From assembly GCA_973895155.1 (NCBI GenBank), contig OZ316897.1, positions 16,492,001 to 16,556,000 on the forward strand: a stretch of 64,000 bases of DNA, read 5' to 3'. This DNA is from Marsupella aquatica. Lineage: Eukaryota > Marchantiophyta. Shown in pieces: positions 33,201 to 43,939 of this stretch (its first letter is position 1; each line of letters begins with the position of its first letter). The translations under genes and the position numbers were made by a program. The notes under the pieces were generated by a model. It did no database searches. It was given only the letters and a program-made list of their open reading frames with translations, and had not been told where the DNA came from.

Positions 33201-33754
33201 TAATGCGGGTCAGTAGAGAAGTAGAGTCTGCACATTGAAGTATTAGTAGTAGTTTGGCGCATTTCGAAAGATTGACAGCACTAGTCGTCGTAGCTGCTGA
33301 ATCTTGAAGAGGTAGGACTTCCCTAATTTCGAAATTTCTTGTACTGACAGAATCGCGTGTTTACGAGTTTTAAAAGCTAGCGAATTGTCCAATTTGTGGG
33401 AGCGCGCATCTGGGCGAACGTACGATAGATTTTATCATCCGTCATTCGGTAACATATGCTTCTCTTCAGCCGATCACAGTCCCCGTTACAGTCACGTCCT
33501 GGCAGACCGGCAGAAAACCCTTCTGCAGCGTGCTTGACAACTTGTATGCATTATGAAATCTTATCTGCTTGAGGTTAATATTATGAATTGTTCCCAAATG
33601 CAGAATTTTCTTTGGAGGAGTAGCCAAGTGATGTAGACAGAGGTCGGATTGATGAATATCGAAGAATAGATCAGGGAGTTGATAGCAAGAGCAGCTCTCC
33701 GGGTAACCTCCTGGCAAGCGTTTTGTAGATCGAGGTGCCAGGAAGCTTGAAAAA
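30272..33754. other. intergenic with one dispersed-repeat copy
   Basis: No supported gene. A dispersed repeat lies at 32318-32455. A short coding-like stretch follows a TTGCGCAG acceptor-like site at about 33143 (DTAAETPVEEFEGSEPDSLD), closing with a stop at about 33236; I could not link it to other exons. Confidence 0.45.
32318..32455 (-). repeat. dispersed lysine-rich repeat family, copy B
   Basis: Shares with the other copies the plus-strand string CCTTTCCCCTCTTTTACTCC, then TTGGGTTGCTTTGCCTTTGTGAT, then TGTCTCCCCATTCGGCATTTTTTG-like sequence, ending in GTGATATATAA. Confidence 0.75.
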
Positions 33755-35926
33755 ATGGATGAGACGGAAGTGCAAGTTGAAATTGCCTGTTGGGCTCAGG
33801 ACCACCCCGAGGCCTCAACGATCAATTGGGATAATGGCTACGAGCCGTGGGTGGACTTCTCGGGCCAACGCTGTACATTAAACCTAGGACTGGGCGGGCT
33901 GACATGGAGCATTGAGGTTCCGATTGGATATCAGACTGAAATTGACCCAGAAGATGGAAGACGAAAGCGGCTTTGGGACCCCCTCGATTACCACGACACG
34001 GTGATACTGCAGAGTAGAAGCACACCTTTCCACGTCTCGGTTGTCGATCACTCCAACAACACGATGGAAATATTTAATGCTTTGGGACAGGGGCTCGCAG
34101 ACAAAGCAGTATCAGCAGGGTCATGCGATGGAGAAGTCATGCGGAAAGTCCATGACAAGTTCAAGGCCTTGTGCTTGGAGTCCATTCCTCAGTCCGGGCC
34201 AGCTATTAAGAGGGGGACAGCACTCAAAATTAAGAGCAATGCGTGCTTCGAAACTTTGAAGAGGGCCGAAACCCTGGCAGAAGTTCTGGATGTCATTCAT
34301 GGTTTAGCAAAATTGTACACCACTCACATGCTACCACCGGCAAATGACCGTGAGGATGATGCGGAGGGGACAATTTTGGAAGAGGAGGACGACGAGCATC
34401 TATTTGATAGCGACTTCACGATGAAGTGGAGCTCCATTGCAGCGCAAGTAAATCGTGCACGGGAAGCCTGCGCGTACGCAGCTGCACGTGCTCGTAGTTC
34501 CACGCCAGAATGGAAAGAAACAGACGTGGACTTCGAGAAGATTTCATCACAGAAACTGTGTCGTCTTCCCGTCAGCTCTCCTTCTTGTTCTCGAGCTAGA
34601 CGTGAAGTACAGCTTCACCTGAGCAAGTTCAGCCTAGGTTCTCCTCCTGAAGATCAAATTGAAACAAGCGAAATATTTCATTTAGCGAACATCACCTTAG
34701 CGTCGCCTCCAGCGGAAAATCAATCTGAGGGTTCTGCTTTGTCCGACATTGACGACGACTACACAGTTTTGCTCCCAAGCTCGTTAGCAGCTTCGTCTGC
34801 CATTGGCGAGGACTCGAAGCCACAAGCGAACGACGTCGACATCGCAGCAGGGTTGATTAATTTCCAAATAGATACGTTCTGCTACGATTCGGACAGTGAC
34901 AAAAGTGATAGCAGCTGGGAGATACCCGGCTTCTCCAATCCGAAGTCAAACTCCAACCTGGAGACAAACAGCGATGGAGAGCGAGGAGACTCTGTGCTGT
35001 CCATGCCGTCGAGCTTGAAATTGGACTCATTCCAGCTAGAGCCTGATGTTTCGTGGCCGTGGGATCCGCTTAAAAAGAAGGGAAGGGCCATATCCTCCCA
35101 AGACGATGACCTACCGTCTAAACGAATGAAAGTCGAGCAGAGCAACGATTGGAATTTAAAAAACCTTGAATGGTGCGACATAGCATTCAATCCTGTGAGT
35201 TTCTCGGTGGAATGCACTTTACGTTTGAGCGAATTCATGGACAATCGTACCATAGCAGCTGCCTTGGGTTTTTCCCTGGAGCACCACCTCCGACTGGAGA
35301 TCGTGCCCAACAAGGCTCAGGTGGATTCGCTTGCATGGACTGGAGCCGTGGAGGTGTACGTTAGCCAGCACAGTGACTGGCACAACCATATCTCCGAAGA
35401 GATTTGCGGATTGCTCTGCTTGGTGCCTGACATTGTGCAGACACACTTCCACGAGAAAGTCCCCGCACTTATCCGCAGCAACTCCGACGACCTCTTCGTT
35501 GGACTCTTGCAGCACCTTATCAGACGACTGATAAATGTGAACGCTGGTGGTTCGTGCTGCGTCTGTGGGAAGCCTGGCGATCGGCCGACGGAATACCTCT
35601 TGCAAGGTAAAAGCCTGTGGCCTTGCAGCGACAATATTTGTCGAGCAAGGTATGCAACTTGGGAGGAGGTGAGCTCCGTGGACTCACTGGAGCGCGAGAA
35701 GGAGGAGAACTCGCAGCTGCGTTCCATGGAAGAGAAATTGAGGGAGAGCTTCTCTTATGCCGATCAAATCGACCTCAAGTCCGCTTTGGAAGTCTATGGT
35801 ATCAATGCTGATGATATGCACTACGGCCAGATGATTAGAGCGTTGGCCAGGATCGAGCTGTGGAACGAGAAAGATCCCGATTCTTCGTTACTCTCGTACC
35901 CCGTTTTCGATATCGGAGCGCAATGA
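33755..35926 (+). CDS. 723-residue single-exon protein, possible PARP6/8-type N-terminal region
   Basis: One long intact frame; ATG at 33755 in a good context (aaaaATGGA), TGA at 35926. The N-terminus (about 20-130) has the look of a folded beta-rich domain (WVDFSGQRCTLNLGLGGLTW, then HDTVILQSRSTPFHVSVVDH). Residues about 210-470 are acidic, serine-rich and probably disordered, ending in a bipartite basic signal (KKKGRA at about 439, SKRMKVEQ at about 453) suggesting a nuclear protein. A second folded region (about 475-595) precedes a CVCGKP...PCSDNIC cysteine set (about 600-630) that could bind zinc. An N-terminal RWD-like part, a middle domain and a CxxC-type cluster ahead of the catalytic domain is the order I know from PARP6/PARP8-type proteins, but there is no ADP-ribosyltransferase domain here. 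The family is an inference; otherwise it is an uncharacterised nuclear protein. Confidence 0.82.
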   Translation: MDETEVQVEIACWAQDHPEASTINWDNGYEPWVDFSGQRCTLNLGLGGLTWSIEVPIGYQTEIDPEDGRRKRLWDPLDYHDTVILQSRSTPFHVSVVDHSNNTMEIFNALGQGLADKAVSAGSCDGEVMRKVHDKFKALCLESIPQSGPAIKRGTALKIKSNACFETLKRAETLAEVLDVIHGLAKLYTTHMLPPANDREDDAEGTILEEEDDEHLFDSDFTMKWSSIAAQVNRAREACAYAAARARSSTPEWKETDVDFEKISSQKLCRLPVSSPSCSRARREVQLHLSKFSLGSPPEDQIETSEIFHLANITLASPPAENQSEGSALSDIDDDYTVLLPSSLAASSAIGEDSKPQANDVDIAAGLINFQIDTFCYDSDSDKSDSSWEIPGFSNPKSNSNLETNSDGERGDSVLSMPSSLKLDSFQLEPDVSWPWDPLKKKGRAISSQDDDLPSKRMKVEQSNDWNLKNLEWCDIAFNPVSFSVECTLRLSEFMDNRTIAAALGFSLEHHLRLEIVPNKAQVDSLAWTGAVEVYVSQHSDWHNHISEEICGLLCLVPDIVQTHFHEKVPALIRSNSDDLFVGLLQHLIRRLINVNAGGSCCVCGKPGDRPTEYLLQGKSLWPCSDNICRARYATWEEVSSVDSLEREKEENSQLRSMEEKLRESFSYADQIDLKSALEVYGINADDMHYGQMIRALARIELWNEKDPDSSLLSYPVFDIGAQ

Positions 35927-38788
35927 ACAAACTTCAGATTAATTTTTTTCTAGTCGATGCATCCAGAACTCTGGAGTTGATTGACAAGTAAATGCCCGAC
36001 GCTGCTGGCAGAAGCATATTGACCATATGTTCTCTACTCGCTCGCAAGACCGAGTGGGTACGTCAGTCCGAGGCTCTAATTTTCAAGTTCAATAGAACCG
36101 CGGGAAAAACATCTACCTACTCAGCTGTACAGTACATAATATACAAATTCGACCACGAGTGCTAGAGATTAGTGATTGGAGAACTCGAAGATTAGTTACG
36201 ATGTGATCTAGCCAGTTATCGAGACCCTCAACTTATTCGAAGCTAATCCGAGGTCCAGACAGGTCGCTGGACCGTGGACAATTCATTTGGTCATTCCACC
36301 AAGATTTGTTTTCTGCAAGTTTACGCAATCAGTCAATTCTGAAGATCTTTTGGTGCCAATTCATTTGATTCGACTCAATCAAATCGTAGGGTGTGAGAAT
36401 CCAGCCGAGAGCATGTTGTGCTCTTGCGTTTTTCACGTCCCCCAAGCTCTTGAGGACGCGGATCGGAGGGAAGGTAGGATTGTCGTATTTGGCAAGCTGC
36501 CCGAGAGTTACAACAGGTCGAACAGATGAGCTTGAGTACGTCGTACATGTCTGGAATTTCTGGAATTTCTACCTATGGCCTGTTCAAAGTTGATGAAGCT
36601 GACCACACACGTCGTCTGGAGGCACCCACCGAGTTTCTACATTATCTCTCTGACTAAGACGAGCTTTCCTCACTTTCTATTCATTAGATCTCACATTGAA
36701 AGCCCTACCCGTCAACTGTATATAGACGAAAAGTCCATTGAAGTTTTGGTCCCATTCTCTTTGTTGCTGTGTGATTTATATTGACTTCTTTTTTTTGCCT
36801 TGAAAACGGAAAGCAGGCCCATCCATAGACGTCCTGCTTTGGAGCATTTATATTTACTTCTTTTGGTGGTACCCTTCTGTGGGTTTTAGCTTCTTTCTAT
36901 TTCCCTTGGACAGGGGAATCAAATCAAGTTGGAGCATTCAGGATGACCTCATGTACATGCAATGTGACTTGTTTTATAGCCAGGATGGTTAGGGATTGTT
37001 AAACCACACCGCCCCTATAAAGGGCTACGGCACTCATTCTCAAGAGTACAAGTTTAAAAATGTGTTTTGAGCTCCACAAAGGTGCTGACTGCAAAACCTT
37101 TTTTTGACAAATACTCCTCAAAAGGTGCTAGTGTTCCACCTTGGTGAGTAGTGAGACATGGAAGGAGATTTTTTATAGTGGGTGTGGTTTAAGCTTAACT
37201 TTCTTGATTTTCCATTGGGCTTAAGAGGCATACGTCCTGGTTTTATAAAAATAAATGTGATGTTCATGATATGAGTAAACACATACCAACCTTACAACAC
37301 AAGAGTCAATGAGGTTGCTTAACTAGTACAGATTTGAACCCACTAATATAATTATCAAGAATGCCTATCAGGTTCCCATGAATGCGCCTTTACCCCTCAT
37401 GGCTGAAATTCCTCAGGAATCAGAATGATCCTTACTTATGACAAGCGTAGTTTACTATAAGCTCCTGTAGATGGATTGACCTCATAATACGGTCTTCATT
37501 AAAATTATCTGCTGCCTTGTCACGTTTGTCTCCTCATCGCCCACACATTGTCAAGGGTGAAAGAGAGGTCAAAATGTTAAAAACGTCACTCTAAGAATGG
37601 CACTTGCCAAACTTGTGAAGGGCGACAGATGACATGGAAAACGTTACCCCAAAAATCTAATTGTGGACATTGCCAACGGAAACCTTCGATCAGCAGTCTT
37701 CCCATCATCAACCAGTGTCTTCATCTCCTCAATACTTCCTAAAATTGCTAACTTATTGGAATTGAACTGTACCCCAAATTGCTAACTTATTGCAAGTGCC
37801 CCAGAATTTGGAGTAAAGTGGGATCCTAGCTAGCAAGTGTGTCTTCGTTACACAAAATCAAGCCCCATGTGGGATGGATCAGGCCCTCTGAGCAACATGA
37901 ACTTTAAGGCCGCCAAAAGTTCAAACATTGTTGAACCAATCCTAAAGGCCACGACGCCCCCTTTTCTAATTGAAGTTTCATGAAAGGAAACAGTCAAGCT
38001 TTCAAAGTTTCTCTGAAATGAAAACTTTCAGCAAACAGTTTTGTTCAACAAAATAGATACTACAAAGTTTCAAAAACAAGTACCAAACCGGAATACCCAG
38101 AATTTACAGTCAGGTCTGTTAGAATAAAGTGTTCTTGAGCTTTGCTCTTTTGTCCAGTTTGAACTCTTTTGGTATTGATGGCCGTCGTTGGTCCCCCCCT
38201 CCGTAGGGTTCACGCGGAAGGTGGAAAAACAAAGAGTAATATTTGTACGATCCAATAATGTATGTATGGTGATATTGGCGGAATTGTGGTTTAAGAGTGA
38301 AGCCTAGAAGTCCTGGACATCTGAACCCTGGCCTGGCCTTTCAACGTACAGAAAACTCCTCTCGCATTTACTTTTTATGATCAGACGCTTCACAAGAAGA
38401 TTAAGGTACCTATTCTCCTTGCATTTGGTCCAATTCCTCACTTTTTAAATGTTTTTAATTGAGTTGGGTTGAAGTGATTTGGAGTTTCGATGGCATTGCT
38501 TCCATACAGTGCTTGGGCTTTACGTAGTATCGGCACTCACTTGTCATGTAATGTATGGTTTTGGCGCTCAAAACTCTGCTATTAACTCCTACAGTTCAGA
38601 ATTGTGAAGCATTCTTACCACACTGAATGTGTCAGTCATTGTGGGCTATCGGATTCTACACATGAATTCTTGTCCATTTCTGGACAAATGAAAAGACCAC
38701 CTGTCCACCAAGATCCCATGTGAGTCTCTAAGAGAATTTATTTTTATAATAGCGGCAACACAGCGCAAAATGTTACAACAAACAGCCC
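35927..38788. other. intergenic, no gene seen
   Basis: AT-rich spacer between the 723-residue gene and the BTB gene. Only short open frames, none with a domain. Confidence 0.55.
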
Positions 38789-39695
38789 CTATCCTATCAT
38801 ATTACTGTGGTGAATATCACACAGTTTGAGTGAATTTTTATCCCTCCACATCACAAATCTTGATCCTAGCTCCAATTTGTGCAGAGGTAGCGTCATAATA
38901 CCATCGATGTTATAGTAGCGGTCAAGAATTATACAAGTTTGCATGAGGCTATCTAAACTGTAAACATTTGCGAACTCCTGCAATTCTGCCAAATTTTCCT
39001 TGCAGACTAAGTTGCAAAGTACAGCTTCGCACTTCTCTTGAAGTTCTGGAACATTATACTTGTGAGCAGCCATGAGGAGTTGTACTGGGCAAACTTCGTC
39101 CGTGACCTCAGCTGTGTAGAGGAACTTGACCAAACCTTGTAGAACAGGGCCGCTGATGTCCTGGACATGAATTTCTCCAGAGAGTTTTTCAGACATGTCA
39201 TTGAAGAACATTTGCTTGAACACAGAAGATCTGCTTGCCTGGACATAGAGGTTCCACGTTAGAAGTTATCCATCGATATTAAGAATAGTTTTTTCGACTT
39301 AGGGGTCACTGCTTGCACATTAATCTCAGCAATTCAACCTTTGAACGTAAACTCTTAATAGACCTGGAAGTTTAGTTCAAGATGTCGAAGATTACCAGCA
39401 TGAACCGATGTGCCTTTGCCACTTTTTGGTTATCAACAACAAACGTGATATCTGCATCACGAAGGCAGTCCAGATCGAACTTCTGCAGGAAATCCAGCTT
39501 CTTACTGAGTACTGCTACTTTGCTTGTTAACAGAGTAATCGTTTCTTTGAAAGCTCTTTTTTTCGGCCTCGGAGACGCCCAGTCGAAATCCAAAAACTCA
39601 TTCGCTTCTTTGAAGGCTTGTTTTTCCGACAATTGACATGTACAGTGGCCGTCCCATAAACCTCTCCCAGAAGCCATTACTTTCTCGAAATCCAT
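38789..39695 (-). CDS. BTB/POZ domain protein, two exons
   Basis: Exon 1 is 39396-39695 (100 codons) and exon 2 is 38789-39238 (149 codons plus stop). The 157-bp intron has GTAATC and GTCCAG ends in phase 0 and joins HRFML to ASRSSVFKQMF, the conserved 'H-x-x-x-L-x-x-R-S-x-V-F-x-x-M-F' core of BTB domains. BTB residues run from about 80 (DADITFVVDNQKVAKAH) to about 185 (LVKFLYTAEV, LLMAAHKYNV), followed by the start of a BACK-like helix region. Such proteins commonly act as substrate adaptors for CUL3 ubiquitin ligases. The N-terminal 75 residues hold a basic stretch (PRPKKRAFKE) and a predicted helix. At 249 residues it is complete but has no second known domain (no MATH, NPH3 or ankyrin), so its substrates cannot be guessed. 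Confidence 0.88.
39239..39395 (-). other. 157-bp intron of the BTB gene
   Basis: GT at 39395-39394 and AG at 39240-39239. The domain is continuous after removal. Confidence 0.85.
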
Positions 39696-42330
39696 ATGTG
39701 ATCTTGCCCACTTGTTCGATGCTACTAGTTCACCTGACTGCTTCTTTCAGGAAAAAATATCAGAACGCACACTTTCGAAGGTCAATTTCAATTGATCATC
39801 AATGGAGCATCTAGTAGTCTGTCCGCACTGTTGCATAAGCTGTGGATGAGTGCCTTCACTTGTGCAAAATCTTAAATAGATATGGTGATATATGACCAGG
39901 AGTTTCCGTCCTTAACTGACGATGTACCAGAACTTGAACCCAGTTTGTCATTAGGCCTTGCACTTTCGTGGGTTCGTCACTAGTCAGGAGTTGCTAAACC
40001 GGGTCTCACTTTCATGCTTAGTCACCAAACTGGGATCGTTGGTTAGTCCCCGTCAGTAGTTATTAAAAGCCTGATGGAAAATGGATAACATCTTACCAAA
40101 AGGTATCTATCATGAACAAACACAACTTCGGGTTCAACCTTGTATGCCAACTCATTGTTCATCTCTAGTAAGTCATTTCTTCAAATTGAATGAAGATAGA
40201 ATTTTGCATTTCGAAATTCTACATTACAAAAATCACGAAAATTGTACTTGTGTCTTTTAAAGGTGATTTTGAATGATAAGTTTTGGCATCAAGTGACTTG
40301 CTTATAACAAGTCTCTGTGTGAAATTAAGGAGTTCCTCCTCTTTGATATGCAGATGAGGGACCTTTTCTGGTGGTTGCTTTCTTTTTCTTTCAAATGCAC
40401 CATAAACTACGAAGGGATCCTTCATCCCTAAACCCATATCTCAACTACCATGATCGATGAGGGATCATGCCAAAATCTTCTCATTGACTCTGTTCAAAAT
40501 GGGGGGGACCAGTCACCCTTGTTAGATGTAATCTAGTGTTTTTGACACCCTTGGATACTCCGACTGAAAGTGACATCCAATGGATATAGTTGCTTCTCCA
40601 TTAGGTAACACAACCTAGATGTGTCGGTGAGTAATTTGTACCATGTAACCACTACATGTGAAGTACATTGTATGACGCTTTTGTATTTTTGCTATGGAGA
40701 ATAAGAATTTTCCTTCTTTTCTCAGGATAACTTCGTTTGTTCTTCCCTATATTTGTGTTCTCAATTTAAATCAAGTGGGAGGGAGAGAGCGAGAGAGACA
40801 GGAAGGAGAGAAATGGAGGGAGGGGGTCTAGGTCACTATATGGAGCCCCCCATCTAGATCAAGATCTCTGAAGTCTTGACATCATAAAATTTGAGAGATA
40901 TTAAAATTCATTTTTTAACCGGTGTTAGTTTCAATACTCTTAAATATTTTAAGTCTTGGCATATTTGAAAATTTTGTTTTAAAATCCTATCCTATCTTAT
41001 AGATAAAAATTATCACAGACCCTCAAGTTCTTTTAAAAAATTCGAAATAACCAATAAAACAATTTTTATTTAGAAGCAAATAAATCAACCAGATTTTAGA
41101 AGCAATAAAACAACTGCAAGTGAGTTCTTTTTGAGAGACTGAAGTTACCAGACCACAAATAAAGATCACGCTGTTTTCCTCCGAAGATTTGTGGTTATGG
41201 AACTTTAATTTCAAACAGTTTTGATGTGGATTACGTGTTTAGAACCAAAGGTGAAATTCATATAAAGATTTGTGGTTATGAAACTTCAATTCAAAAGAGT
41301 TGTGGTGTTGAGTATGTGTTTAGAATAACAAGTGAAACTTTAAAATTTCAATTCAAAATAGTTGTTATGTGGATTATATGTTTAGACAATAGTGAAACTT
41401 CCAGTATGCTAGTCTTGAAACTTCAATTTAAGAGAGTTGTGATATGGAGTATGTGTTTAGAACATCAAGTGAAACTTTGGAACTTTATTGCTGTGATGTG
41501 GAATATATGTTCAGAACAACAAATGAAATTTTCAGTATGCTTTGGTGGAAAAATTTTACTTTGAGCATCATTTTCTGTAATGGAGGGGCATAATTATTTA
41601 TGCCTATGAAGAACCGATTTAAGTTTAGCGAGAGATATTACCACCACTATCAGGAATCTTCTACCGCCACTAATTAGCAAAGAGCTAATGTAGAGTTACA
41701 GACTCGGTGTGCATTTGATCAGATAACTGATATTTGTGGATATTTAACGGCAGATGTTTTGTTCGTAGGTTCTATCGTCCACGTTTGCATTCAAAAGATG
41801 ACGAATAAGGACACGCAAATGTTCTCGAGACAAGATGCTCGTATGCGGTGCCTCGCAGACAATGTCAACTTTCCCGTGAATTGACGATGAATACAGATTC
41901 CTCAGGTCTAGTCAAATTTATCATACCGTCTTAGTTCTCAATCGAGGCATTATTTCTTCTTTTCCGACAGTACCATTTTTTCCTGTTTAGACCTTTCTAT
42001 CAGACATTCAAGCGTCACGAACGTTTGAAAGAAATTGGTGAGAGGGACATGTAAACAACGCACCAATATCAGACGAATTGAAAAACGTCAGGCAGCTGGA
42101 ACGAGATCGAATAGCATTTATCTGTCAGATACGTAGGAGGCAAGTTGATACAAGCTTACTTGCGCAAAGCAGGTTAGCCTGTCATGTATCGAAGCGGAAC
42201 AAGTTCTATTCGTATACATAGACAGAAAATTCGTGAACGCTGGAAATAAGATTGATACAAGCATATTTGCACGAGGCAGGTGACTCGCCTTTTTTCGCAC
42301 ATCACTGTCTGTCATCAGTCAAATTGATAA
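39696..42330. other. intergenic with degenerate tandem repeats
   Basis: No gene seen. A purine-rich tract lies at 40775-40830. Degenerate repeats occupy 41198-41530. Confidence 0.5.
41198..41530. repeat. degenerate tandem repeats, about five units of 55-90 bp
   Basis: The phrase 'gttgtgRTrTGGAKTAYRTGTTTAGAA' followed by 'aGTGAAACTT..AACTTCAATT' recurs from about 41225, 41303, 41371, 41440 and 41495, with deletions between units. Confidence 0.7.
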
Positions 42331-42626
42331 CAAGTGATCGAGCGCAAATTCTTTGTATACAGAAAGATCCTGACAAAATTAAAATCATTCCATAATCATG
42401 TTGCAATTGTCCCGCTTAAGTCGTATCAATGGTATTGTACTTCAAGAGCGAAGGTTACAGTATCTGGAATGTACAATCCCAAGTGATCGAGCGCAAATTC
42501 TTTGTATACAGAAAGATCCTGACAAAATTAAAATCATTCCATAATCATGTTGCAATTGTCCCGCTTAAGTCGTATCAATGGTATTGTACTTCAAGAGCGA
42601 AGGTTACAGTATCTGGAATGTACAAT
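42331..42626. repeat. 149-bp tandem duplication, apparently identical copies
   Basis: The segment beginning CAAGTGATCGAGCGCAAATT at 42331 repeats from 42480 with no difference that I can see across about 147 bp. Such identity implies a recent duplication or an assembly artefact. It lies about 300 bp downstream of the LEA_1 gene's stop codon. Confidence 0.95.
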
Positions 42627-42920
42627 CGAAGATTATAGTTCTCTGCGTGCAGAAATAGCGACGTGCGAATACAAACTATTTACACGACGGGTTGAACAAT
42701 GGTAAGACTCTTTCCATCCGCGCAACAAATGAAATGGTTGCATACCACAGAGAGTCTAAATCACATGTTTCCTGCAAATGTGATGGGATATATTATGTAT
42801 GAAAAATTTTCGGCACTTCTAAGCTAAAGATTTCTGCACTGCATGCCGCGAAATGCGGGATCCATGAGGGAAACCCAAAATTCGAGCGAATTCAAGAACA
42901 CTCGGAAGCGAGTTCACGCT

Positions 42921-43514
42921 CTACGAGTCGGTTGCACCGGGAGTAGCGCCAGGAGTGTGATAGACTTCCTTTGCAGCAGCTTTCCTGTTTGCAAGATCTC
43001 CCTTAATAGCATCCTTTTCAATTGCGTTTTCATCCTTGGCAGCGTGCTTATCCTTCAGAGCTTGGGCCTCTTTGGCGTGCTTGTCGGCCTTGACCTCCTC
43101 TTTCTCCACCTTGTCGTGTGCCATCACCTTTCCAGCCTGCATCAATTACCCACCGTCAGTTTATCATCATCGACTCATCACCGTACTAGTTTAAAGGTCT
43201 GAAAACTCGATGAGCTACCCCACGTCAATGAAATACACTGTACCGACAACCTTAGAATCGTCCCTTCTACATGCACATCGCTGAAACTAAGTTTTCAGCA
43301 ATAGTATCCCCCGTTGAAACCACACTACGCTCGTCGACATCCAGCCAAAATTATCAAGAAGCGCACACATTCTAGACTCAAAAAGAGCTGTCCTCAGCTC
43401 ACACACCTTGGCTTGAGCGTCAATCTTGGCGTCTTCCTTTTTGTGATCGGCCTTGGCGCCAATATTTTGCACCTTCTCCTTGGCCGTGGCCGCGGCGTTC
43501 TTAACGGCATGCAT
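42921..43514 (-). CDS. LEA_1 (group 4) late embryogenesis abundant protein, two exons
   Basis: Exon 1 is 43407-43514 (36 codons, MHAVKNAAATAKEKVQNIGA...), exon 2 is 42921-43136 (71 codons plus stop), phase 0, donor GTGTGT and acceptor GATGCAG. The 107-residue product is alanine-, lysine- and glutamate-rich with no cysteine or tryptophan. The sequence KVEKEEVKADKHAKEAQALKD and a later HAAKDENAIEK fit the amphipathic repeat helix of LEA_1 proteins (K-A-K-E-A-x-A pattern), which stay unfolded in water and form helices on drying to protect proteins and membranes. The tail is proline/threonine-rich (TPGATPGATDS). Two ABRE-like motifs lie 350-430 bp upstream. It has the same exon layout as the gene at 27619-28347. 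Confidence 0.88.
43137..43406 (-). other. 270-bp intron of LEA_1 gene
   Basis: GT at 43406-43405 and AG at 43138-43137; the coding sequence joins in phase 0 (K|A). Confidence 0.85.
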
Positions 43515-43866
43515 GATTGTAACGGAGGAAATCGGAGAAGTAGTTCGAATGTAACCCAAGAGACAAGATCAAGTAGAACGAGAGGAGATAGGAACAGAGA
43601 AAAGTCTGGCAAATATCGTGCGAACAATTGAGGAAATGATACAAATAAGTTCACACACAGGGGTTCATATACTCGAAGAATGTGATCACAGAGCGCGCCA
43701 AGTCATCACCCTTTTGTGCATGTGGCATTGTCGCGAATGCCAAGTCTGACAAATTGTTCGTGAAGCTCGAGTAAACTTGCATTGGGAGGTAATCATTCCT
43801 TCTAGAGATTGAGTTGGGTTCTTGCCGTTTTCGTTTAGCCGTTGCGGAAGAATGATTTAGTGAGCG

Positions 43867-43874
43867 ACACGTGG
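43867..43874. promoter_or_regulatory. ABRE/G-box-like motif ACACGTGG
   Basis: About 355 bp upstream of the LEA_1 start. It contains ACGTGG, the core bound by ABA-responsive bZIP factors; it works in either orientation. A second core is close by. Confidence 0.5.
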
Positions 43875-43932
43875 TCTAAGGTCCTCGTCGATCGGAGCTT
43901 TTGCGTATAAGCAGATGACACGAGTAACGCAG

Positions 43933-43938
43933 ACGTGG
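43933..43938. promoter_or_regulatory. second ABRE-like core ACGTGG
   Basis: About 420 bp upstream of the LEA_1 start and 65 bp from the first copy. Paired ABREs are usual for strong ABA response. Confidence 0.45.
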
Positions 43939-43939
43939 T

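Noticed and set aside
34882-35727. Minus-strand frames of 128-143 codons
   Set aside because: They are shadows of the intact 723-residue gene on the plus strand.
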